Below, one piece after another: positions 46,834 through 54,769 of a DNA stretch of 64,000 nt. How positions within the stretch are numbered: the first letter of the stretch is position 1; the number at the start of each line of letters is the position of its first letter. The notes beneath the pieces were generated by a model. The model was not told where the DNA came from. It saw only the letters and a program-made list of their open reading frames with translations, and did no database searches. The stretch comes from an uncultured Lachnospiraceae bacterium. GTDB taxonomy: Bacteria; Bacillota; Clostridia; Lachnospirales; Lachnospiraceae. Where the stretch lies: contig CADAXW010000006.1 in the NCBI GenBank assembly GCA_902792005.1, positions 59,612-123,611 on the forward strand. Direction: 5' to 3'. The position numbers and the translations under genes are program-made.

Positions 46834-47233
46834 TATTTCTATCCTTTTCCGCTTCCAGCTGAACGATCTTTCTCTGAAGGGCGTTGATCTGTTCCTTATA
46901 CTCTTCAACAAGCTTCAGAGCTGCTTCGTGTTTGATCTGGGCTTCGATCACTTCATGTCTCAGATCATAGAGCTGCTGCTCCTTCTCTGTGTCATCCTTT
47001 GCGATCTCATCTGCCTTATCCTTTGCCTTGAAATAATCATCGGCGATATTCAGCGCCAGAAGAACGCCCTGATACTCGGTATTCATGCGGCGATACTGCT
47101 CCGATGTCTTGCACTCGGCAATCTTTCCATTGATATAGGTCGCGATGTTCTGAAGATAATCTTCTCCCTCATAACCGCTTAATGTATAAACCTTTCCGCC
47201 GATCACAACAGGAATGTCAATTTTCTGTGCCAT
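46823..47233 (-). CDS. zapA: Cell division protein ZapA
   Basis: 136 residues from ATG 47233 with AGGAGGAGG upstream. The N-terminal ZapA globular part ([34 protein letters not shown]) is followed by a long coiled coil (about 70-136). ZapA bundles FtsZ filaments. Its start lies inside the end of ruvB (17-base overlap), and its end overlaps the U32 gene. Confidence 0.9.
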   Translation of the reverse strand: MAQKIDIPVVIGGKVYTLSGYEGEDYLQNIATYINGKIAECKTSEQYRRMNTEYQGVLLALNIADDYFKAKDKADEIAKDDTEKEQQLYDLRHEVIEAQIKHEAALKLVEEYKEQINALQRKIVQLEAEKDRNNDK

Positions 47234-48248
47234 TTCCTCCTCCTTGTCCTGTAAGCATGCTTTCCAAACCCAGCTGCCGGTAAGCCTGCTCGGAAGCAAC
47301 ACGTCCGCGCGGTGTCCGGTGAATGAAGCCGTTCTTGATCAGATACGGCTCATAAACATCCTCGATGGTGCCCGAGTCCTCTCCGATGGCAGCTGCCAGT
47401 ACCTCAAGGCCAACAGGTCCGCCGTGGAACTGCTTGATGATGGTTCCCAGGATGTTCCGATCGGTCTGATCGAGTCCTGCGCTGTCCACATCCAGCTGGT
47501 CCAATGCACGCTTTGCAATAGTATAATCGATTTTGCCGCAATGTTCAACCTCTGCAAAATCCCGTACCCGTTTCAACAGCCGGTTTGCCAGACGCGGCGT
47601 GCCTCTGGAGCGTTTTGCGATCTCCAGCGAACCCTCATCATCAATGGAAATATTCAGTACGGATGCCGAACGCATGATGATCCGCATCAGATCCGGAACG
47701 GAATAGAACTCCAGTCGATCCACAACACCGAAACGATCCCGGAGCGGCGCCGAAAGCATACCCGCTCTTGTAGTTGCTCCCACAAGCGTAAAATGTGGCA
47801 GCTGCAGCCGTATGGATCTGGCGCTTTCGCCCTTTCCGATCATGATATCGATGGCGTAATCCTCCATGGCCGGATAAAGCACCTCCTCCACCTGCTTGTT
47901 CAGACGGTGGATCTCATCGATAAAAAGCACATCACCCTCGGAAAGGTTGTTCAGGATCGCTGCGATCTCCCCCGGCTTTTCGATGGCCGGTCCGCTGGTG
48001 ACCTTCATCTGCACACCCATTTCCTCGGCAATAATGCCCGCCAGTGTGGTCTTGCCCAGCCCCGGAGGTCCGTAAAGCAGAACATGATCCAGAGATTCCT
48101 TCCGCTTTTTCGCAGCCTGGATGAAAACACTCAGGTTGTTCTTCACCTTATCCTGTCCGATATATTCTTTAAAACTGGTGGGACGAAGCCCCGCTTCTGC
48201 CTTGGCTTCCTCCGGTGTAACATCCGTTGTAATGATTCTTCGTTCCAT
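47217..48248 (-). CDS. ruvB: Holliday junction branch migration ATPase RuvB
   Basis: 343 residues from ATG 48248 (AAGGA 9 bases upstream). Walker A is GPPGLGKTT, Walker B is [11 protein letters not shown], sensor 1 is [18 protein letters not shown] and the C-terminal winged helix has the TPRGRVA segment. RuvB drives branch migration with RuvA, encoded upstream after 50 bases. A perfect 16-base palindrome (48261-48276) lies in that gap. Confidence 0.96.
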   Translation of the reverse strand: MERRIITTDVTPEEAKAEAGLRPTSFKEYIGQDKVKNNLSVFIQAAKKRKESLDHVLLYGPPGLGKTTLAGIIAEEMGVQMKVTSGPAIEKPGEIAAILNNLSEGDVLFIDEIHRLNKQVEEVLYPAMEDYAIDIMIGKGESARSIRLQLPHFTLVGATTRAGMLSAPLRDRFGVVDRLEFYSVPDLMRIIMRSASVLNISIDDEGSLEIAKRSRGTPRLANRLLKRVRDFAEVEHCGKIDYTIAKRALDQLDVDSAGLDQTDRNILGTIIKQFHGGPVGLEVLAAAIGEDSGTIEDVYEPYLIKNGFIHRTPRGRVASEQAYRQLGLESMLTGQGGGNGTEN

Positions 48249-48260
48249 ATACAATCATCC

Positions 48261-48276
48261 TTGTCTGTACAGACAA
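48261..48276. repeat. Perfect 16-base palindrome upstream of ruvB
   Basis: TTGTCTGTACAGACAA is an exact palindrome just upstream of the ruvB ribosome site. It is not a LexA box. It could be an operator or a small hairpin affecting ruvB translation. Confidence 0.5.
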
Positions 48277-48298
48277 ATGCTCTTATATCATATTTACA

Positions 48299-48892
48299 TC
48301 ATAGTTTCTTTAATGCCTGAGAAAGCAGCTGCTCCACGGTCATGGTTTCTGCATTCTCTACCTTGCGGATCGCACGGAGAGCGTCCGTATTGGAATAACC
48401 CAGTGCTGTGAGAGCTTCTGCCGTCTCACTGATGACATTTGAAGACTCGGAACCGCTGAAGCTGTCTGCCTCGATTTCTTCCATACCGACCTTAATGGAG
48501 TCCTTCAGGTCCACAACGATGCGCTGTGCTGTTTTTGCGCCAACATTCTGCGCTTTGGCTATCGCCTTATAATCTTCGGAACGGATGGCAAAGAACAGTT
48601 CTTCCACTGTCATGATGTTTAAAATCGCAAGTGCAGCCTTCGGTCCCACACTGTTGACCGAGATCAGCTGACGAAATACACGGATGTCCGAACGATCCGG
48701 AAAACCGTAGAGTGTCCATTCGTCCTCCCGTATCTGCATGTGGGTGTAGAAGGTAACCTCCTCTTTTCCCTGCAGGATCAGAGACTGAAGTACCCGGCCG
48801 GTGGTATAGATCTCATAGCCGATGCCGTGACACTCCAGGATCACGCTGTCGGTTCCAACCTCGATCAATTGTCCTTTGATATAATGTATCAT
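48299..48892 (-). CDS. ruvA: Holliday junction binding protein RuvA
   Basis: 197 residues. Two starts are possible; ATG 48892 (MIHYIKGQLI) suits the family and lies 9 bases from GAGGA, while ATG 48898 is nearer to the site. The OB-fold domain, helix-hairpin-helix pairs (VNSVGPKAALAIL, AQNVGAKTAQRIVVDLKD) and the C-terminal RuvB-contact domain (ALTALGYSNTDALRAI) are all present. RuvA holds the four-way junction for RuvB. Confidence 0.95.
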   Translation of the reverse strand: MIHYIKGQLIEVGTDSVILECHGIGYEIYTTGRVLQSLILQGKEEVTFYTHMQIREDEWTLYGFPDRSDIRVFRQLISVNSVGPKAALAILNIMTVEELFFAIRSEDYKAIAKAQNVGAKTAQRIVVDLKDSIKVGMEEIEADSFSGSESSNVISETAEALTALGYSNTDALRAIRKVENAETMTVEQLLSQALKKL

Positions 48893-48906
48893 ACTCATAC
48901 TTCCTC

Positions 48907-48939
48907 AGAAAAAGAGTGCCACACTGCTGCAGCACTCTT
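48907..48939 (-). terminator. Terminator between the DivIVA-like gene and ruvA
   Basis: AAGAGTGC and GCACTCTT (48912-48919 and 48932-48939) form an 8-bp stem; on the minus strand five T follow. It should end most of the short DivIVA transcript, with read-through into ruvAB possible. Confidence 0.7.
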
Positions 48940-48963
48940 CTTTCATTCCATATAGGCTTCTTT

Positions 48964-49473
48964 TTACAGGAACTCGAAGTCGTCGCCTTCGCCCTCTTCG
49001 CCGTCGCCGATCATTGCCTTACCCGGCTTACGTGCTTCTTCAATCTCACCTACAAAGACTTCATCGTCATCACCACCGACAACCGTTGTCTCTTCAGCTT
49101 GCTTAATAAACTTGGAAGCTGCGGAGTCATCTTTCTTTTTGCCATCCTTGATGCCGGAATCCTTAAGGGGAACATCTTCGAACTTCGAACCACCCTTCTT
49201 AGGCTCTTCCTTCCCTTCCTTCTTGGGAGCTTCCTTCTTCGGAGTATCCTTAGTGGAACTCTGAAGCTGCTTCTCAAGCTCATGAATCTTAAGATTGTTG
49301 TCACCAACTACTTTGTTGAGGCGCTCATTTTCTTCCTTCAGCTTTGCATTCTCATTAAAAGCTTCCTCGTACGCCCGCGCAACAGTGCTGACAAACTCAT
49401 CTACATCCCCAGGTTTATAGCCAAATAACCCTTTCTTGAACTTCTGTGTCTTGATGTCAAGTGGTTGAATCAT
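48964..49473 (-). CDS. DivIVA-domain protein, second paralogue
   Basis: 169 residues from ATG 49473 with GGAGGAAGG upstream. The N-terminus matches the DivIVA motif (QPLDIKTQKFKKGLFGYKPGDVDEFVSTV), followed by a coiled coil to about residue 75. A Lys/Glu-rich linker and a very acidic tail (GDGEEGEGDDFEFL) end the protein. Acidic tails often dock partner proteins; the partner is unknown. It is distinct from the sepF-linked DivIVA at 8164-8859, which has a Gly-rich tail. Confidence 0.88.
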   Translation of the reverse strand: MIQPLDIKTQKFKKGLFGYKPGDVDEFVSTVARAYEEAFNENAKLKEENERLNKVVGDNNLKIHELEKQLQSSTKDTPKKEAPKKEGKEEPKKGGSKFEDVPLKDSGIKDGKKKDDSAASKFIKQAEETTVVGGDDDEVFVGEIEEARKPGKAMIGDGEEGEGDDFEFL

Positions 49474-49510
49474 GCTGCCTTCCTCCATAAAACAAAATTT
49501 TCTCTCTAAA

Positions 49511-49560
49511 ATTATATCACATTTTGAAATAGTTTCAATATCAAAAAATCGTGATATAAT
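49511..49560. promoter_or_regulatory. Symmetric divergent promoter between divIVA-like and yprB-like genes
   Basis: ATTATATCAC (49511-49520) and GTGATATAAT (49551-49560) form a 10-base inverted repeat; each arm contains a TATAAT -10 pointing outwards. A central TTTCAA/TTGAAA (49533-49538) lies 16 bases from both -10 elements and could act as the -35 for either direction. Confidence 0.65.
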
Positions 49561-49596
49561 GATTCTATCATAATTTACAGAAAAAAGGTACACATA

Positions 49597-50610
49597 ATGT
49601 TAATATTTGACGAAAAAATTTCATCGGATTCGGTCCCCGCATGGGACCATCTGGCTGAAAAACACGGCCGTGAAAAGGTACTCATGTTTGACCTTGAGAC
49701 CACCGGCTTCTCGCCGGTGAACTCATTTATATATATCATCGGTATCAACCTCTGGAAGGAGGATTCCTGGCACATCATCCAGCTCTTCAATGATGACGGA
49801 AAAAGTGAACCGGAAATGATCGCACATTTCATGGAATTACTGGAGAATAAGACGACACTGTTCCATTTTAACGGAGACCGCTTTGATATCCCCTTTGTCC
49901 TGGGACGTATGGAGAAAATTAAAAACAGTCTGAAGATTTCCATTCCCGACCGAATGAGCCCCCTGGACTCTGTAGATTTTTTCAAGGAGATCAAACCCTT
50001 CAAGTACGCCCTCGGTCTTCCGAATGTGAAACAGAAAACCGTGGAGAAGTATCTCGGGATCTACCGGGAGGATCAGTATGACGGCGGTCAGCTGATCAAT
50101 GTGTATCTGTCCTACCTTTCCTCCGGTAGTAAAAGAAACCGGGATCTGGTGCTCCTTCATAACCGGGACGATATGGAGGGGATGTATCACCTGGCCCGGA
50201 TCAGGGCACTGACGGACCTCTGTGACGGGGCCTTTCAGGTTGGCGATCTTTCCATGCTTTCAAAGGGAAGGCTTCTGTTTCTGGAGCTTTCCCTCGCGGC
50301 GGAGACTTCTCTCCCTACATCGCTTGTCACAACCGGCTTCGGCGCAACCCTGCGTGGTGAGGCCGCAAATGTACTGCTTCAGCTTCCGATCCATGCCGGC
50401 TGCTGTACCTGCTGCATCACCAAAGATACCGAGGAGGGATACTTCCTGCCGGATGCAGGCTTCACCGGAACGCCCCTTTTTCATGATCCCGCATCAAAGA
50501 AGACCACTTATATAGCAGCCAATGATACACTGCTCGGCAATGCAGAGCATTTAAAGGAATATGCGGCATGCTGTATCCGGGCGTTATTGAAGCCGAAAAG
50601 AAATAAATAA
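49597..50610 (+). CDS. YprB-type RNase H-like exonuclease domain protein
   Basis: 337 residues, AAAAAAGG site before ATG 49597. The DEDD-type exonuclease motifs can be read: MFDLETTGF, FHFNGDRFDIPF and LLHNRDDMEGMYHLA. The segment KYALGLPNVKQKTVEKYLGIYREDQYDGGQLI is characteristic of the YprB family. The activity (DNA or RNA 3'-5' exonuclease) is inferred from the fold. In Bacillus yprB is linked to the yprA helicase, which is not present here. It is transcribed alone on the plus strand. Confidence 0.85.
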   Translation: MLIFDEKISSDSVPAWDHLAEKHGREKVLMFDLETTGFSPVNSFIYIIGINLWKEDSWHIIQLFNDDGKSEPEMIAHFMELLENKTTLFHFNGDRFDIPFVLGRMEKIKNSLKISIPDRMSPLDSVDFFKEIKPFKYALGLPNVKQKTVEKYLGIYREDQYDGGQLINVYLSYLSSGSKRNRDLVLLHNRDDMEGMYHLARIRALTDLCDGAFQVGDLSMLSKGRLLFLELSLAAETSLPTSLVTTGFGATLRGEAANVLLQLPIHAGCCTCCITKDTEEGYFLPDAGFTGTPLFHDPASKKTTYIAANDTLLGNAEHLKEYAACCIRALLKPKRNK

Positions 50611-50613
50611 AAG

Positions 50614-50655
50614 GCTCCTCGGCCTTGCCGTTCGATCCCCGCCAGCCCATAAAAA
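50614..50655. repeat. 42-base direct repeat, copy 1
   Basis: Identical to 50746-50787. It contains TTCGATCCCCGCCAGCCCATAAAAA, an imperfect inverted copy of the tmRNA 3' end. It is directly followed by GGAGCTGGCGGGAATC (50656-50671), an exact copy of the tmRNA 3' terminus at 50816-50831. Confidence 0.85.
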
Positions 50656-50671
50656 GGAGCTGGCGGGAATC

Positions 50672-50745
50672 CCACCGGCGGCATAGCCGCCTTTCAGGCC
50701 GGGCTTCGGCTCGAAGGACCCACCGGGTCCTTCTCTCGTCGCTCT
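50672..50745. repeat. Short hairpin-rich spacer between the two 42-base repeats
   Basis: It contains GGCGGC-ATA-GCCGCC and AAGGACCC-ACC-GGGTCCTT stems. No coding sense is apparent. It looks like a small GC-rich repetitive element, possibly of the intergenic REP type. Confidence 0.5.
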
Positions 50746-50787
50746 GCTCCTCGGCCTTGCCGTTCGATCCCCGCCAGCCCATAAAAA
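50746..50787. repeat. 42-base direct repeat, copy 2
   Basis: Exact second copy of 50614-50655. With the tmRNA terminator and acceptor arm it forms one long imperfect palindrome, 50762-50835. Confidence 0.85.
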
Positions 50788-50807
50788 AAGCAGCCATGAA
50801 TGGCTGC
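50783..50807 (-). terminator. Terminator of tmRNA
   Basis: On the minus strand GCAGCCA (pairing 50790-50796 with 50801-50807) forms a 7-bp stem with a 4-base loop, followed by seven T (50783-50789) and preceded by an A-run that lengthens the stem. Confidence 0.85.
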
Positions 50808-50814
50808 TTTTTTA

Positions 50815-51160
50815 TGGAGCTGGCGGGAATCGAACCCGCGTCCAAAGACTCTTCCATGCCGGTATCTTCCATCATAGTCTTTGTTTTAAGATTCCCTCAC
50901 AGAGACGTCCAAAGACAGACTTGACTGATCAGTAGCTTCATGATTCGTTTCAACCCGCAAAGCTTAGGGAGGAACGTTCTCCGCCTGTTTTGATGCCGGA
51001 CTCCGGGAGCAGCGGATGACTCACGGGCCGACAGCTGCCCTTAGGCAGCAACTGCTAAATGATTATCTTCAGCGTTTATTTTTTTCCGACTTTTAACGTG
51101 GATCCGGACCACGGATGGCTGCCGGGACTTCTAAATCCCTGTCGAAACCAGTACAACCCC
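50815..51160 (-). ncRNA. ssrA: Transfer-messenger RNA (tmRNA)
   Basis: 346 bases. The 5' end reads GGGGTTGTACTGGTTTCGACAG and pairs with the 3' CAGCTCC plus discriminator A; the 3' T-arm has GGGTTCGATTCCC. The encoded tag can be read as AEDNHLAVAA followed by TAA (stop at 51041-51043), preceded by Lys-Lys-Ile-Asn in the same frame. The usual resume signal AGTC lies just before, but in that phase the seven-A run gives a TAA after three codons (see findings). tmRNA with SmpB frees stalled ribosomes and tags the unfinished protein for proteolysis. smpB lies 0.6 kb upstream. No CCA is encoded. Confidence 0.93.
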
Positions 51161-51189
51161 TGGTTTATGCGCGAGCGCTTTGCGCCCGA

Positions 51190-51639
51190 CTATTGTGCCT
51201 GATCTCCGGATACTGCATCTGCAGGAGCAGTGGTTGCTGCTTCTGTTGTCTTCTCTGCAGTTGCCTGTTCTTCTGTTGCCTCCTTGATGGGATCTCCGGT
51301 TCCTGTGGTTCCTTCCGGAATATCGGAGGTTCCCTCAGGAGCGCCCTCGGAAGCAGATTCTGATGCAACCTCTGATCCGGTATAGAGATCGGCATAATTA
51401 TCTACCCAGTACTTGTTAAACCAATCCTCATAGGTGTTAGCCGCCATGAAGATCTCTTCCTTATCCTGGTGTTCCTGTCTGTAATTATAATACCAACGTC
51501 CAAGAGGAAAACCGATCAATGCACCGATCACCAGTGCAACCAGAAAGATGCCTAAAATCTTTTTGACTTTATTCTTCTTTTTGATCTTATCTCTGTTCTT
51601 TTTTTCCTCTTTATAACGATCTACTTTTTCCTGGCTCAT
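51190..51639 (-). CDS. Small membrane-anchored protein with Glu/Thr/Ala-rich tail
   Basis: 149 residues from ATG 51639 (GAAGG 7 bases upstream). A strongly basic cytoplasmic start (KEEKKNRDKIKKKNKVKK) is followed by one membrane segment (about 28-48), a short folded part (EEIFMAANTYEDWFNKYWVDNYADLY) and a disordered tail rich in Glu, Ala and Thr. I do not recognise a family. It has its own strong promoter and ends 30 bases before tmRNA, so that promoter may also transcribe tmRNA. Confidence 0.75.
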   Translation of the reverse strand: MSQEKVDRYKEEKKNRDKIKKKNKVKKILGIFLVALVIGALIGFPLGRWYYNYRQEHQDKEEIFMAANTYEDWFNKYWVDNYADLYTGSEVASESASEGAPEGTSDIPEGTTGTGDPIKEATEEQATAEKTTEAATTAPADAVSGDQAQ

Positions 51640-51676
51640 ATCCTGACCTTCTTTCTCATGTTGCTGTAACGAAACT

Positions 51677-51705
51677 ATTTTAATCAATCAGGAAAACAAA
51701 ATCAA
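51677..51705 (-). promoter_or_regulatory. Promoter of the 149-residue protein and possibly tmRNA
   Basis: On the minus strand TTGATT (51700-51705), a 17-base spacer and TAAAAT (51677-51682) lie 38 bases before ATG 51639. I see no separate good promoter directly before tmRNA. Confidence 0.65.
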
Positions 51706-51710
51706 GTTAA

Positions 51711-51743
51711 AAATGTGTGACCGGGCGGTTAACAAAGCGGTCA
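51711..51743 (-). terminator. Terminator of smpB
   Basis: TGACCG/CGGTCA (51738-51743 and 51718-51723) form a stem that includes the smpB stop codon; on the minus strand ACATTTTTAAC follows. Confidence 0.6.
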
Positions 51744-52208
51744 TCGCAGATTTCTGACCTTGAAATCCCGTTCTGCTTCCCGCTTCTGGTCCTTTTTCGC
51801 GATATCGGCTCTCTTATCATAGAGCTTTTTACCCTTTGCCAGTCCGATGGCAACCTTGGCGCGGCCGTTTTTAAAATAGACCTTCAGAGGCATGATGGTG
51901 TAGCCCTCGGCGGAGGCAGCACCCTCCAGCTTGCGGATCTCTGACTTGTGAAGAAGGAGTTTTCTTGTACGGAGAGGGTCTTTATTGAAGATATTTCCCT
52001 TTTCGTAGGGATTGATGTGCATGTGATAGATGTACATCTCTCCTGCCTCCACGCCCACATATGCCTCTTTGATGCTGCATTGTCCCATCCTAAGAGACTT
52101 CACCTCCGTACCCGCCAGGGCGATCCCTGCCTCGTAGGTTTCTTCGATGAAGTAGTCATGATAAGCCTTTTTATTATTGGCGATCAGTTTTTCAGGTTCG
52201 TTTTTCAT
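51741..52208 (-). CDS. smpB: SsrA-binding protein SmpB
   Basis: 155 residues, the normal length. Conserved features are [29 protein letters not shown] near the start, the beta-barrel [17 protein letters not shown] and the basic C-terminal tail ([15 protein letters not shown]) that enters the ribosomal A site. It delivers tmRNA to stalled ribosomes. It follows rnr by 2 bases and is near ssrA. Confidence 0.96.
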   Translation of the reverse strand: MKNEPEKLIANNKKAYHDYFIEETYEAGIALAGTEVKSLRMGQCSIKEAYVGVEAGEMYIYHMHINPYEKGNIFNKDPLRTRKLLLHKSEIRKLEGAASAEGYTIMPLKVYFKNGRAKVAIGLAKGKKLYDKRADIAKKDQKREAERDFKVRNLR

Positions 52209-52210
52209 GT

Positions 52211-54358
52211 TTATTCATCCTTTTTTGTCTCTGTATCCTTATCGTAAAAACGGAATTGGATACGTCGTTCCGCCTTGTCGGTGCTGACAACCTGAATGCT
52301 TACCGGATCCCCGAGATGATATGTCTTCTTCGTCCGGTTTCCGATCATCTGGAAGAGGTCCTCCCGATACTCATAAAAATCGTCCGTCAGACTTCCCAGG
52401 GGGATCACACCCTCTATGGTATTGGGAAGCTCTACGAAAATGCACTGAGCGTTGAATCCGGAAATGATGCCGTCATAGCATTCTCCCAGGTGATCCTCCA
52501 TATATTCGATCTGTTTCAGCTTGTCCACATCCCGTTCGGCATCATCTGCCCTGCGTTCCTTTGCAGAATTATCTGCAGCAACCTCCGGCAGGATATGTTC
52601 ATAATGAGAGATCCGCTTTTCATCCAGAGTTCCATGCAGATTCTCCTTTAAGATCCGATGGATCTGCAGATCCGGATACCGGCGGATGGGGGATGTAAAG
52701 TGACAGTAGTACTTGGCGGCAAGGCCGAAATGTCCCGTACAGACGGTACCGTAACGCGCCTGCTGCATGGTCCGTAGCGTCAGCTTTGAGATCATGGCTT
52801 CGTAGGGCTGACCTTCGATCTCCGACAGGATCCGCTGGAATTCCTTGGGGTGAACCGCTTCTCTTCCGCCATGAAGATAAAGCTTAAATGCGCGAAGGAT
52901 CATTTTCAATGCCTCCACCTTCCGCTCATCCGGCGCCTCATGAACACGGTATTCAAATGGGATCTCCTGCCAGAAGGCATCCTCGGCAATGGTCTCATTT
53001 GCGGCCAGCATAAAGTCTTCGATCAGCTTGGTTGCCACATTTCTGTCATGGGCACGGATCTCTGTGGGACGTCCGTCCTCACCCACTACGATCTCGGTTT
53101 CCTGTATGTCAAAATCAACGGAGCCTCTTGCGTGGCGGCGTTCTCTCAGGATGCCGGAAAGCCGGGCCATCCGCTGAAAGAGGGGGATCAGCTCCCTGTA
53201 CTTCTCCCGGGGTGCATCCTCCGTATCTTCGATCAGCTTATATACATCCGTATAGGTCATCCGTGCATTGGAATGGATCACGCCTTCGCAGATTTCATGC
53301 GCGATGATCTGGCCGTCTCCATCAATATCCATAAGGCAGGACAGCACCAGCCGGTCCTTTCCCTCCTGCAGAGAGCAGATTCCGTTGGATAACTGGTGCG
53401 GAAGCATGGGAACCACGGTATCTGCCAGATAAACACTGGTTCCACGCCGCAGGGCTTCCTTGTCCAGTGGACTTCCTTCTCTTACATAATGGGAGACATC
53501 TGCGATATGTACACCCAGACGATAGATGCCGTCCTCTTCTGTCAGGGTAATGGCATCGTCAAAATCCTTTGCGGTTTCACCGTCAATGGTAACGGTCACC
53601 CAGTCTCGGAAGTCTCTCCGGCCCTCTATATCCGACTCGGAAACATGATCCGGAACCTCGGAAAGCTGTCGGATGACATCCTCCGGGAAGTCCTCTGGGA
53701 TGTTAAATGCGCGCACAACCGCCAGAACATCATCCTTCGGATCATCTATATGCCCGAGGATCTCAACGATACGGCCTTCCGGCGCACCACCTCCGGTGTC
53801 ATACCGTTCCAGTTCTGCAACTACGATATTTCCGTCCACCGCCTTCATGTCTTTTCCGGTGGGAACATAGACATCGGTTCCAAGCTTTTTATTTCCGGTG
53901 GTGATAAAGCCGATCCCATCCCGCAGCCGGTAGGTTCCGGTCACGGTGGTAATTCCACGGGCCAGGATACGGACTACCTCCGCCTCTGTCCGGGGCCCAC
54001 GATTCACCGTACTGAGACGGATCATAACCCGGTCTCCCTGGAAGGCACCGTTCACCCCATGCTCTGGGATGAAGAAATCTTCTTCATAGCCGGCAACCCG
54101 GACAAAGCCGTAGCCCTTTCGACTTCCCATATAGTCGCCGGTAAGCATATCCTTCGGCAGCGGCATATATCGGTTGTTCTTTGTCCGAACGATCTCGCCC
54201 TGGGCCTCCATATCGTTCAGAAGCTGTAGAAACTCATCTCTGTCCTCTGATGTGATCTCCATCAGGAAGCAGAGTTCCTTCAGTCGCATGGGTTTATATT
54301 CTTTTGCGTGAAGAAAGGCCTGCAGGCGTTCCTTCCATTCGTCAAAACGCTCCTCCAT
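52211..54358 (-). CDS. rnr: Ribonuclease R
   Basis: 715 residues from ATG 54358 (GGGGG 8 bases upstream). Order of domains: N-terminal winged helix, two cold-shock domains, RNB catalytic domain with [10 protein letters not shown] (metal-binding Asp residues) and C-terminal S1 domain ([27 protein letters not shown]). RNase R degrades structured RNA 3' to 5' and removes the defective mRNA from tmRNA-rescued ribosomes. The secG-rnr-smpB order is the standard one. Confidence 0.96.
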   Translation of the reverse strand: MEERFDEWKERLQAFLHAKEYKPMRLKELCFLMEITSEDRDEFLQLLNDMEAQGEIVRTKNNRYMPLPKDMLTGDYMGSRKGYGFVRVAGYEEDFFIPEHGVNGAFQGDRVMIRLSTVNRGPRTEAEVVRILARGITTVTGTYRLRDGIGFITTGNKKLGTDVYVPTGKDMKAVDGNIVVAELERYDTGGGAPEGRIVEILGHIDDPKDDVLAVVRAFNIPEDFPEDVIRQLSEVPDHVSESDIEGRRDFRDWVTVTIDGETAKDFDDAITLTEEDGIYRLGVHIADVSHYVREGSPLDKEALRRGTSVYLADTVVPMLPHQLSNGICSLQEGKDRLVLSCLMDIDGDGQIIAHEICEGVIHSNARMTYTDVYKLIEDTEDAPREKYRELIPLFQRMARLSGILRERRHARGSVDFDIQETEIVVGEDGRPTEIRAHDRNVATKLIEDFMLAANETIAEDAFWQEIPFEYRVHEAPDERKVEALKMILRAFKLYLHGGREAVHPKEFQRILSEIEGQPYEAMISKLTLRTMQQARYGTVCTGHFGLAAKYYCHFTSPIRRYPDLQIHRILKENLHGTLDEKRISHYEHILPEVAADNSAKERRADDAERDVDKLKQIEYMEDHLGECYDGIISGFNAQCIFVELPNTIEGVIPLGSLTDDFYEYREDLFQMIGNRTKKTYHLGDPVSIQVVSTDKAERRIQFRFYDKDTETKKDE

Positions 54359-54379
54359 ACATTTCACCCCCTTATTCTG

Positions 54380-54419
54380 AAAAATAAAAGGTGCTTCGAA
54401 GGAATATTCAAAGCACCTT
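54380..54419 (-). terminator. Terminator of secG
   Basis: AAGGTGCTT (54388-54396) and AAGCACCTT (54411-54419) form a 9-bp stem; on the minus strand TTATTTTTC follows. rnr probably depends on read-through or a promoter not obvious to me. Confidence 0.75.
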
Positions 54420-54454
54420 GAATCTGATCAATCCGAATAATTCGATCAATTCGA

Positions 54455-54691
54455 TCAATCAATGAATTTAGAGCTGAGCGCACCGGCAAGTAAAAAGAAC
54501 AGTACAGCCAGTACTACTGTGATCTTACGCATCACAGCATCCTTTGAACGCCCTTTATTCTTAGACCAGTATGTATCAGCACTTCCGGTCAAGGTACCGG
54601 TAAGTCCGTTTTCTTTTCCTTCCTGCATAAGCACAACGATCATAAGTGCTACAGAAACTATAATAAATACAATAGTAAGTGCGGTTCTCAC
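54455..54691 (-). CDS. secG: Protein translocase subunit SecG
   Basis: 78 residues from a GTG with AGGAGG 7 bases upstream. Two membrane segments (about 3-23 and 54-73) flank the conserved LMQEGKENGLTG.LTGSADTYW loop. SecG assists SecYE in protein export. Standard neighbour of rnr and smpB. Confidence 0.95.
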   Translation of the reverse strand: MRTALTIVFIIVSVALMIVVLMQEGKENGLTGTLTGSADTYWSKNKGRSKDAVMRKITVVLAVLFFLLAGALSSKFID

Positions 54692-54732
54692 GACGAAACC
54701 TCCTTATTCGTTATCTAAAATCATACCAAACG

Positions 54733-54761
54733 AATATATCATATCCTCTCATATTTTGCAA
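54733..54761 (-). promoter_or_regulatory. Promoter of secG
   Basis: On the minus strand TTGCAA (54756-54761), a 17-base spacer and TATATT (54733-54738) lie 41 bases upstream of the secG start. Confidence 0.6.
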
Positions 54762-54769
54762 CAGTTTTT

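Noticed and set aside
50462-50875. Open frame across the end of the yprB-like gene, the 42-base repeats and the tmRNA 3' end
   Set aside because: Its repeats come from the duplicated tmRNA end; the region holds tmRNA and its terminator, not a protein.
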